The notes beneath the pieces were generated by a model. That model saw only the letters and a program-made list of their open reading frames with translations. It did not search any database and was not told the origin of the DNA. 21,236 nt of DNA from JANMAT01 sp031359995. GTDB taxonomy: Bacteria; Actinomycetota; Acidimicrobiia; Acidimicrobiales; Ilumatobacteraceae. Positions 15,176-21,236 of this stretch are shown here, piece after piece (positions within the stretch are counted from its first letter, which is position 1; every line of letters starts with the position of its first letter). The stretch spans positions 1 through 21,236 of the forward strand of contig JANMAT010000150.1 in assembly GCA_031359995.1 (NCBI GenBank), written 5' to 3'. Both the position numbers and the translations under genes were made by a program.

Positions 15176-15249
15176 AGCTGGGGGGAATCGACTCCGCCAA
15201 GGTGCTTGCAGGCGGTGTTGTTTAGTTAGCGGCGGTGCCATCTACCAGG
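15176..15249. repeat. att-like direct repeat, right copy
   Basis: The 16-bp core at 15176-15191 is identical to 6749-6764 and in the same orientation. GTGCCATCTACCAGG at 15235-15249 matches 6809-6823 at nearly the same distance. On the minus strand the core continues as AGCTCCACA, which is closer to a tmRNA acceptor end (CAGCTCCACCA in many bacteria) than the left copy. The bases that should complete the T stem do not pair, so this is a 3'-end remnant created by integration, not an intact RNA gene. Confidence 0.65.
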
Positions 15250-15296
15250 GATGACGCGTCCGCATAGTGCTAGCTGGTGCTGCCTCGTGGTGCCTG

Positions 15297-15329
15297 CTTC
15301 TACCGGGTGCGGTAGAGATTCGGTAGAAG
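15297..15329. promoter_or_regulatory. Inverted repeat CTTCTACCG...CGGTAGAAG upstream of VapBC
   Basis: CTTCTACCG (15297-15305) and CGGTAGAAG (15321-15329) are exact complements, with an additional CGGTAG copy at 15310-15315 between them. It lies 40 bp before the antitoxin ATG. It could be the TA operator or arm-type integrase sites. A nearly identical segment (GGTAGAGATCCGTAGAAG) lies at about 6678-6695, beside the other att-like copy and upstream of the other TA operon. Confidence 0.5.
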
Positions 15330-15369
15330 TTGGCGGCGGGGTGCTTGCTGTCGTTCGTACACTGAGGTC

Positions 15370-15531
15370 ATGTCCGTCGTCGAGTGGCCCGAGGAGCCGG
15401 GGCTCATGGTCCTGCCTCCGAAGCAGGCGCTCGAGCGCGCTCGACCCCTGCCTGACGCCGAGGCGTTGGCGATCGAGGGTCTCTCGGTCGAGGAGTGGCA
15501 GGCGCTGCAGGACGCGCTGTCCGAGGCCTGA
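15370..15531 (+). CDS. Antitoxin partner of the PIN toxin (53 aa)
   Basis: The ATG at 15370 opens a 53-residue frame beginning M-S-V-V-E-W-P-E-E-P-G-L-M-V-L-P-P-K. It then reads L-P-D-A-E-A-L-A-I-E-G-L-S-V-E-E-W-Q-A-L and ends at TGA 15529-15531, three bases before the toxin's GTG. It is acidic, with a C-terminal amphipathic helix like the toxin-neutralising tails of VapB-type proteins. The N-terminal DNA-binding part is very short or absent, so autoregulation may need the complex. The call rests mainly on the adjacent complete PIN toxin. Confidence 0.65.
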   Translation: MSVVEWPEEPGLMVLPPKQALERARPLPDAEALAIEGLSVEEWQALQDALSEA

Positions 15532-15534
15532 CGC

Positions 15535-15948
15535 GTGGCGGCCGTCGCGCTCGACACAATGGTAGTGAGCGCGCTGCTCCACCCATCGCGCTCGCACCCG
15601 GCGGCCGAGGAGTACCGACGGCGGGTGGCCGGCCGCCCGATCGTCATCTCCTTCGTGGTGGTCACCGAACTCCGCTACGGCGCGCTGAAGGCGGGTTGGG
15701 GAGAACTGCGGGCTCGGGCATTGGAGCGCGACCTCAGCCGGTTCGCGATCGTGCAGCCTGACGATGGGTTGATGAGGCGCTGTGCGGAGCTGCGCGACAC
15801 GTGCGAGCGGGCCGCCCATCCACTTGGCCAGAAGATCCATGAGGCTGATCGGTGGGTTGCGGCCACGGCGCTCTACCTGGACATCGAACTCATCAGCAGC
15901 GACGCCGTCTTCAGTGGAGTTCCGGGGCTCCGCGTCTTGGGACGGTGA
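15535..15948 (+). CDS. vapC: VapC-family PIN-domain ribonuclease toxin
   Basis: A 137-residue PIN toxin from GTG 15535, predicted to cleave RNA with Mg2+ when free of its antitoxin. The acidic active-site residues are all present: D7 in V-A-L-D-T-M-V-V, E45 in V-V-T-E-L-R-Y-G-A, D105 in H-E-A-D-R-W-V-A-A and D123 in I-S-S-D-A-V-F. Length and order match VapC. It follows its 53-residue partner by three bases. It lies immediately right of the right att-like repeat, so it may be the first gene of the neighbouring island. The contrast with the truncated PIN toxin at 6051 is clear: this one looks intact. Confidence 0.87.
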   Translation: MAAVALDTMVVSALLHPSRSHPAAEEYRRRVAGRPIVISFVVVTELRYGALKAGWGELRARALERDLSRFAIVQPDDGLMRRCAELRDTCERAAHPLGQKIHEADRWVAATALYLDIELISSDAVFSGVPGLRVLGR

Positions 15949-16117
15949 CGGACGCCGCTCGATCCCGGTTCCTCGACCGGCCGGCGCGCAGTGCGTCGAC
16001 GATCGGGGCAACCTTTCGGGGGTGCTGGTACTCCTAGGGGCCGTGGAGCATGCTGGACCCCCGATGGTCTCTCGTGGCGCCGGGCGCCGGCCGCCGACGG
16101 AGAACGTTGCCGTCGAT

Positions 16118-16600
16118 ATGGCCTTCGTCGATGCGGTGGCCGCCGACCTTGCGCGGGTGCAGCGGCTCGCCCGGATCCTGACCGGTGACGTGACCCTCGC
16201 GGAGGACCTTGTCGCAGAGGCGCTGGCTCGGACCCTGCCGCTTTGGCGCGCTGGCCGCGTCGACGATGTGCCGGCCTATGTGCGACGGGTCGTGGCGAAC
16301 CTGGCGAGTCACCAGTGGCGAAGGAGGGCACTCGCGCGTAGACGAGACCATCGGGCGCTCGACTGGCTGATGTCACCGCGAGACGCGTCCGCCGAGACGG
16401 TCGAACGGGATCGCACGCTGCGCGCGGTCATGAATCTCCCTCCACGGCGGCGCGTTGTCGTTGCGTTGCGCTTCTACGACGATCTCAGCGAACCGCGCAT
16501 CGCTGAAGTACTCGGTCTGTCGGTCGGCACGGTCAAGTCGCAGCTCTCACGGGCGATGACCCAGCTTCGTGCCGAGCTTGAGCACGAGGAGCTGTCATGA
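16118..16600 (+). CDS. ECF RNA polymerase sigma factor, SigE-like short type
   Basis: A 160-residue extracytoplasmic-function sigma factor. Residues ~8-75 form region 2 (L-A-R-V-Q-R-L-A-R-I-L-T-G-D, A-E-D-L-V-A-E-A-L-A-R-T, A-Y-V-R-R-V-V-A-N-L-A). Residues ~105-152 form region 4 (L-P-P-R-R-R-V-V-V-A-L-R-F-Y-D-D-L-S-E, then the helix-turn-helix L-G-L-S-V-G-T-V-K-S-Q-L-S-R-A). ATG 16118 places region 2 close to the N terminus as usual. ATG 16064 in the same frame is possible and adds 18 low-complexity residues. Neither has an ideal Shine-Dalgarno. The stop overlaps the next gene's start (ATGA), so the downstream membrane kelch protein is translationally coupled and is the likely anti-sigma factor or the sensor of the system. 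Confidence 0.9.
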   Translation: MAFVDAVAADLARVQRLARILTGDVTLAEDLVAEALARTLPLWRAGRVDDVPAYVRRVVANLASHQWRRRALARRRDHRALDWLMSPRDASAETVERDRTLRAVMNLPPRRRVVVALRFYDDLSEPRIAEVLGLSVGTVKSQLSRAMTQLRAELEHEELS

Positions 16601-17967
16601 ACATCGAGCCCCGGCTTCGCGAGCACCTCGCATCGTTGGACCAAGAGCCGATCGACGGCGTCGACCAGGTCCTGGCACGTGCTGCCCGTATCGAGTCGCG
16701 CCACCGGCGGCGCAGGCGCGCTGCTGCGTCGGTGGCCGCGGCAGCCGTGGTGATCGTTGGGGGTGTAGTCCTGTGGTCTGCGGCTCGGCGCTCTCCGTCG
16801 TCGTCTGTGGGTGGAAGCACCGGCGACACGGTGAGTCCGGTGACCAGCTCACCGTCTTCGACTGGAGCTGGCATTTTGCCGGCCGCCTCCGCCAATTCGG
16901 CTCCGTCGACGACGGGCCGCGCCCCCGCGGGAATCACGTGGCGTGCCATCGCCCCGGATCCACGAGGGCCGACGTACTACCCGGCCGCAGTCTGGACGGG
17001 AAGCAAGGTGCTCGTGGTCGGTGGTGTCGACTCCCAGCAACGCGTGCGGCCTGGGGCTGCGGCCTATGACCCTGTGGAGGATCGCTGGGCGGTACTGGCG
17101 AGCCCACCGGCGTACAACCGTGTGGACCCGCTCGCGGTATGGACGGGCCGCGAGATGCTGGTCATAGGTGGCGACAACCCCGATTCCAGTCTGCTCGTGT
17201 CGTCGGGGTCTGCCTACGATCCGGCGACGGACAGCTGGCGCACGATCTCGTCCCCGCCTGTCGGCTTTGTCTCCTCGTTCTCGCCTGCAGTCTGGACGGG
17301 ACGCGAGGTGTTCGTATGGCCCTCGGATGGTGGGGCCCCATCGATGTCGATCACCCCGATCGCGTACGACCCGGCAGCCGACAGCTGGCGCGAGCTGCCG
17401 TCGCCGCCCGTTGCTCGCAGGCAAGAGGCGGCGTCCGTGTGGACCGGCACCGAGTGGCTCGTCTGGGGAGGCACCAACGACTCCGGTGAGCTGGCCGACG
17501 GCGCTGCGTTCAATCCGACCACGGCCACGTGGCGCGTGCTGGCTCCGTCGCCGCTCTCTGGGCGCCGTTCGGCGGGTGTCTGGACCGGACGTGAGCTCGT
17601 CGTGGCAGCTGGATCGAGTGGAGGCGACGGCGGCTGGGTCAACGGGATCCGTCGCGGCCACAACGGCGAACTGGCGCTCGCCGACGGCGCGGCCTATGAC
17701 CCCGCCAGCGATTCCTGGCGTGCCATTGCCGGGGGCCCCGCTCATCCCGGCTTCATCCCAGTCTGGACGGGCCGCTACATGCTCATGTTTGCAAAGGGGG
17801 GAGTGTCGATCTACGACCCGACCGCCGACTCTTGGCTGCCCGAGGATGAATCACGGAACGATCCAGCTGGCGGGTTGGGTACGCCGGTCCCGGCCGACGC
17901 CACGGGAACGGTCATCGTGGGCAGCGCCAAAGCAGATCGCGGCGGATCCGTGTTTGCGCTCGCCTGA
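16597..17967 (+). CDS. Membrane-anchored kelch-type beta-propeller, probable anti-sigma or sensor partner
   Basis: A 456-residue protein. Residues 1-41 are cytoplasmic and end in an Arg-rich run, and 42-62 form one transmembrane helix. Residues ~63-112 are a Ser/Thr/Pro-rich linker and ~113-456 an extracytoplasmic propeller. Its repeats follow the pattern A-V-W-T-G-x-E-x-L-V-x-G-G ... A-Y-D-P-A-T-D-S-W-R-x-L-x-x-P-P, seen about six times (for example near nt 16988, 17134, 17286, 17437, 17578 and 17760). The gene starts inside the sigma stop codon (ATGA). The short N-terminal segment (M-N-I-E-P-R-L-R-E-H-L-A-S-L-D) sits where sigma-binding domains lie in anti-sigma factors, but no zinc anti-sigma motif is visible. 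I infer that the propeller senses an envelope or external signal and controls the sigma factor. Confidence 0.83.
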   Translation: MNIEPRLREHLASLDQEPIDGVDQVLARAARIESRHRRRRRAAASVAAAAVVIVGGVVLWSAARRSPSSSVGGSTGDTVSPVTSSPSSTGAGILPAASANSAPSTTGRAPAGITWRAIAPDPRGPTYYPAAVWTGSKVLVVGGVDSQQRVRPGAAAYDPVEDRWAVLASPPAYNRVDPLAVWTGREMLVIGGDNPDSSLLVSSGSAYDPATDSWRTISSPPVGFVSSFSPAVWTGREVFVWPSDGGAPSMSITPIAYDPAADSWRELPSPPVARRQEAASVWTGTEWLVWGGTNDSGELADGAAFNPTTATWRVLAPSPLSGRRSAGVWTGRELVVAAGSSGGDGGWVNGIRRGHNGELALADGAAYDPASDSWRAIAGGPAHPGFIPVWTGRYMLMFAKGGVSIYDPTADSWLPEDESRNDPAGGLGTPVPADATGTVIVGSAKADRGGSVFALA

Positions 17968-17984
17968 CGCCGAAGGGCCACACG

Positions 17985-18002
17985 GCGGACGCCATAGTCC
18001 GC
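17985..18002. terminator. Short hairpin between convergent genes
   Basis: GCGGAC (17985-17990) and GTCCGC (17997-18002) pair around a 6-nt loop in the 66-bp gap between the kelch gene and the convergent relaxase. The stem is short and lacks a T tract, so this is a weak terminator candidate supported mainly by position. Confidence 0.3.
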
Positions 18003-18033
18003 TGGCGCCCGGGATCGCCGCGCCTTAACGCCC

Positions 18034-21000
18034 TCAGAGGTCGATGCCGGGGTCTTGGTCGATCTCGCGGGGCGGGGCGAGGTTGATGCCTCGATCGTGG
18101 AGCCAACCGGCGAGCGGTTCGGTGAGTTCGCGCACGTCGTGGTCGCCGCGGGAGGCGTGGAGGCGTTGGAGGGTGGTGGCGAGGTCCCTCGGGTTGACTG
18201 GGTGGTGATGATTCCAGTCGTCCCAGTGGTCGACGGCGTCGAGGAGATGTTCGAGGGGTCGTCGTTGGCTGTCCTCCAGGAACGTGACGAGATGGTCCGG
18301 GCGGGTCAGCTCACGGAGCTGCTCGGTCCGCTCCGCGAGCGCCTCGTAGCGCTCCCGTGCCGGCTGGCCCGCCCGTTCCACCGCGCTGATGCGCTCTCGC
18401 AGCTCGTGGACGGCGTGTTCAGCCGAATCGAGGGCGCGCCCGGCCCGGCGGTGTTGGCCGATGCGAGCGTGTTCGGCGTCCCGGCGGGCGGCTCGTACGG
18501 CGGGTTCGAGCTCGCGGGTGAGGGTCGCGTCGAGTTCAGCGAGTTGGTTCCGGTAGGGGGCCCACGCGGTCTTGGCGGCGTCGAGTGCGGGTTGGAGGTC
18601 GTGGAGGCTGGTGAGGGCCATGCGGGCGGTGTCGTGGCGTTCTCGCTGCGCTCGGACGAACGGTTCCCACTGCTGGCGGAGTTCCTCCCGCCACGAGGCG
18701 AGCCAGGCGGGTTCCGGCACCCGTGTAGCCGGCGCTGCGGGTTCAAGGGTGTGCAGGTGGCGGCGGTGGACGAGGGCAGGTGTGTCGGCGCGCTCGAGGG
18801 CGAGGACGCCTTCGAGGACGCGGCGCGCTTCGGCGGGGTCGTAGCTGTCGGTCATGACATGGAGGTCGTTGCGGTCTCGGCCGCGGGTGGCGCCGACGTA
18901 CAGCCCCCGATTGGTGGTGGCCGGGGAGATGAGGTGGTGGGCGATGTCGGTGGTGACGCCTTGGTTGCCGTGTTCGGTGGCGGCGTAGCCCAGGCGGAGG
19001 TGCTCACGGACGTAGTCGCCCGGGAGGCGGATGCTGCCGTGTCCCTGATGCGGGGTCACGGTGATCGAACCGTCTGGTTGGGTGCTGGTGACGGTCCACC
19101 GGTCCCGGTTCCGGACGGTGTCGCCGGCCGTTGTGGTGAGGGTGCGGTCGTTGCGGCGGGTCACGACGATCTCGCCGACGTGCGCGAGTTCACCGCCGGC
19201 GATCTCGACCGAGACGCCCCGGAGGTCGCCACGTTCGAGGCGGGCGGCTTGGATGGCAGCGTTGAGCTGGTCGACGTGCTCATTCGTGGACGCGGTGACG
19301 GCAACGGTGCGACCGGCGGCGGTGTGGTGGGTCCAGCTCGTGGCGATCCGGGTCGTCTGGTACTCGAGTCCGCCCGGAAAGATCCGACCGTGGTCCTCGT
19401 ATGCGTCGAGCGCGGCGAGGTCACTGCGGCGCAGGCCGAGGGAGGCGTCGGCTTCCCAGCCATGCCGGAAGCGGTGCACGGTGGCGAGTTCGTGGACGAG
19501 GCCGGTGGCGCAGAGTTCGCCGAACATGCCGCCCCGGCCAACCGCTTGCAGCTGCCGCGGGTCGCCGACGAGCACGACGCGCCAGTCGCGGGTGTCGGCG
19601 AGCTGGGCGAGGGTGTGGAGGGTGCTGGTCCCGACCATGCCGGCCTCGTCCACCACCAGCGTGGTTCCTCGCGGCAATGCCCAGTCGGGTCGTGGCGGCC
19701 GGTCCGAGCGGGCGTGTTCGTGGAGGAGTTTGGCGAGCGTGTCGGTGGGCATCCCGGTCTCCGCGCCGAGGACCTGGGCTGCCTTCGCCGTCGGGGCCAC
19801 CCCGAATACTGCCCGACCCTGCTCTTCGAGGTCGGCGACGGCGGCGGCGAGCATGGTCGTCTTGCCGGTGCCGGCCGGGCCTTCGACGAGCACGAGCCGG
19901 TCGTGGCCGGCGACGGCGCGGGTGGCGTCGGCTTGCATCACGTCGAGGCCTTCGGGGTCGAGTGTGTCGCTCGGTGTCGGTTCGTCCGCCTGTCGGTCCA
20001 TCGCCCACGTGAGGACGTGTTCCTCTTCGGTGAGGATGCGTTCGCTGGTGAATCGGGCTGCGGTCGGCTCGATCCACACCGAGCGTCCATCGCCGGCGCG
20101 TGACTGGCCGGACTCGGGTGGGTCGAGATCGACGAGCGAGGCGATCACGCGATCGGTCACGCGCTCGACCTCCACCGCCCACCGTGTCGGCCTCATCGGG
20201 CGTACCGGCGCCGCGTCGAGGACGGCCCGCGTGATGTCGGCACGGGACCATGCCGAACCCTTCGTGGACAGCTCATCGATGAGGCCGGTGAGGGTCGTGA
20301 CCTGGGGGAGTGTGTGGTCGCGAGCGGCTGCGTTCCGCACGGAGGACCACACACTCTGGGCGTCCCAGCCGAGCGCGGCCGCCTCCTGGGTCCAGCGGGC
20401 GGTGAGGTCCTCCACGGCGGCGCCGGTCTTCTTCGACCGTGTATCAACGGCTGCTTCACGGCTCATCGCCGCTCGTTCCCGCACTGTCGGATCCCGCCCC
20501 TCCCGCGCCCGGAAAACAGCGAGCTTGTCGTCCAGGGCGGTCTCGACCTCGACCGTGCGCTTCGACAACGCCGCGAGGAGATCGGGTGGCATGCCGGCGA
20601 TCTCGGCCTGGCCCTTCACCACGGGTCCCCACGTGACGCCGAGTTCCTGGCTGAGACCGGCGCGGAGCGCGGACTGGTAGAAGCCGCCGAGCATCCGCTG
20701 GTGACGCTTCAGGTAGCGGGCATCGAGTGCGAGCCAGCGACCGTCTTCGGTCTGCACGCGCGCGGAGATCACGGCGTGCGTGTGCAGCTGCGGATCATCC
20801 GCTCGCGAGGTGGACTGACGGAACGTCGCCAGCGACAACCCGCGCGTCTCGGGATAGATCCGGCTGTCGTTCACGCGCACACGCGTCGTCGCCCCATACC
20901 GCTCCAGATGCGCCAGAGCGACCCGGACGGCCTCGTCGTGCGCTGCGAGCACACGCGTGTCTGTGGTGAGCGCCCACAGCACGCTCACCGACTTCGGTGC

Positions 21001-21236
21001 CGAGAACGTCGCGTCGAACCCCGCCACCGCGCGGATGAGCGCGCCGTCCTTCGTGTAGCGGTCCAGTAGCGGCATCCCCAGCCGTGTGCCACTTACGGGG
21101 TCACGGCCCTCCAATACCGCCTGCAACGCTTCCGCACCCACCTCGCCGGCAAGGCCGAGCTCCGCCGCCTGCGCGCCCGACCACACGCCCGGTACCTCGC
21201 CCGGCGCCTGCGACAGGTACTGCGCGTAGTAGCCGG
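18034..21236 (-). CDS. MobF relaxase-helicase (TraA-like), 5' end outside the window
   Basis: The frame is open from the right edge of the window to 18034, giving more than 1066 visible residues, and the N terminus is missing. The first visible residues are G-Y-Y-A-Q-Y-L-S-Q-A-P-G-E-V-P-G, the catalytic-tyrosine region of MobF relaxases. Then come F-S-A-P-K-S-V-S-V-L-W and the histidine motif D-D-P-Q-L-H-T-H (nt ~20775-20800). The helicase has Walker A GPAGTGKTT (~19860-19882), L-V-V-D-E-A-G-M-V-G, V-L-V-G-D-P-R-Q-L, E-H-G-N-Q-G-V-T-T and Y-V-G-A-T-R-G-R-D-R-N. The C-terminal ~250 residues are charged and helical, with coiled-coil character. A GTG at 21186 is not the true start because homology continues upstream of it. 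It differs from the 10023-12449 relaxase in length, motif details and tail, so it is not a recent duplicate. Confidence 0.9.
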   Translation of the reverse strand, partial: GYYAQYLSQAPGEVPGVWSGAQAAELGLAGEVGAEALQAVLEGRDPVSGTRLGMPLLDRYTKDGALIRAVAGFDATFSAPKSVSVLWALTTDTRVLAAHDEAVRVALAHLERYGATTRVRVNDSRIYPETRGLSLATFRQSTSRADDPQLHTHAVISARVQTEDGRWLALDARYLKRHQRMLGGFYQSALRAGLSQELGVTWGPVVKGQAEIAGMPPDLLAALSKRTVEVETALDDKLAVFRAREGRDPTVRERAAMSREAAVDTRSKKTGAAVEDLTARWTQEAAALGWDAQSVWSSVRNAAARDHTLPQVTTLTGLIDELSTKGSAWSRADITRAVLDAAPVRPMRPTRWAVEVERVTDRVIASLVDLDPPESGQSRAGDGRSVWIEPTAARFTSERILTEEEHVLTWAMDRQADEPTPSDTLDPEGLDVMQADATRAVAGHDRLVLVEGPAGTGKTTMLAAAVADLEEQGRAVFGVAPTAKAAQVLGAETGMPTDTLAKLLHEHARSDRPPRPDWALPRGTTLVVDEAGMVGTSTLHTLAQLADTRDWRVVLVGDPRQLQAVGRGGMFGELCATGLVHELATVHRFRHGWEADASLGLRRSDLAALDAYEDHGRIFPGGLEYQTTRIATSWTHHTAAGRTVAVTASTNEHVDQLNAAIQAARLERGDLRGVSVEIAGGELAHVGEIVVTRRNDRTLTTTAGDTVRNRDRWTVTSTQPDGSITVTPHQGHGSIRLPGDYVREHLRLGYAATEHGNQGVTTDIAHHLISPATTNRGLYVGATRGRDRNDLHVMTDSYDPAEARRVLEGVLALERADTPALVHRRHLHTLEPAAPATRVPEPAWLASWREELRQQWEPFVRAQRERHDTARMALTSLHDLQPALDAAKTAWAPYRNQLAELDATLTRELEPAVRAARRDAEHARIGQHRRAGRALDSAEHAVHELRERISAVERAGQPARERYEALAERTEQLRELTRPDHLVTFLEDSQRRPLEHLLDAVDHWDDWNHHHPVNPRDLATTLQRLHASRGDHDVRELTEPLAGWLHDRGINLAPPREIDQDPGIDL

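Larger units (their letters stand above)
14828..15369. other. Non-coding junction region at the island's right end
   Basis: About 540 bp without a supported gene. It contains a strong hairpin (15134-15155), the right att-like repeat (15176-15249) and the inverted repeat upstream of the next TA operon (15297-15329). The 14830-15120 part has open frames on both strands but no recognisable protein or start. Confidence 0.5.

Noticed and set aside
18055..20680. Long plus-strand open frames opposite the second relaxase
   Set aside because: The minus strand encodes a full set of MobF and helicase motifs. The plus-strand products are low-complexity V/G/E- or R/S-rich mirrors.

Overview
The window is high-GC DNA. 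It is probably actinobacterial and looks most like Acidimicrobiia. The clues are a SARP/cyclase/NB-ARC regulator, a short SigE-type sigma factor paired with a membrane-anchored kelch protein, GTG and TTG starts, and many VapBC-like toxin-antitoxin (TA) pairs. The taxonomic call is inference; there is no rRNA or other marker gene here. No intact tRNA gene or CRISPR array was seen.

Layout. (1) 1-4770: the edge of a TA operon (toxin plus the first codons of its partner), a 1137-residue multidomain transcriptional regulator, and a convergent small membrane-anchored protein with four degenerate repeats. (2) 4771-6602: a worn region with little coding. It holds a membrane protein whose 3' end is lost, a tyrosine-integrase fragment lacking both ends, and a TA pair whose PIN toxin has lost its C terminus at the point where the integrase fragment also ends. 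(3) 6749-15191: an interval of about 8.4 kb bounded by direct copies of a 16-bp sequence resembling a tmRNA (ssrA) 3' end. Inside are an uncharacterised TA-like pair, a lipoprotein, an excisionase-like helix-turn-helix protein, a cluster of inverted repeats, a MobF relaxase-helicase, a complete tyrosine integrase, and a PIN-domain gene split by an in-frame amber codon. (4) 15297-17967: a complete VapBC-like pair, then an ECF sigma factor translationally coupled to a membrane-anchored kelch beta-propeller. (5) 18034-21236: a second, larger and different MobF relaxase-helicase on the minus strand, cut by the window end.

How it fits together. Region 3 has the parts of an integrative mobilizable element: integrase, Xis-like protein, relaxase with a candidate oriT or operator array, and passenger genes. 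No type IV coupling protein or mating-pair genes are visible, so transfer would need a helper. The two att-like repeats share homology for about 60 bp beyond the core, on the same side. This suggests two related islands stacked in tandem at one integration site, with the intact target gene expected beyond the right edge. The integrase fragment near 5.7 kb may be the remnant of a third, older island.

The items most worth checking are the 9620-9967 repeat array, the amber-split PIN gene, the att-like repeats, the 6936-7420 pair, and the sigma-kelch operon.
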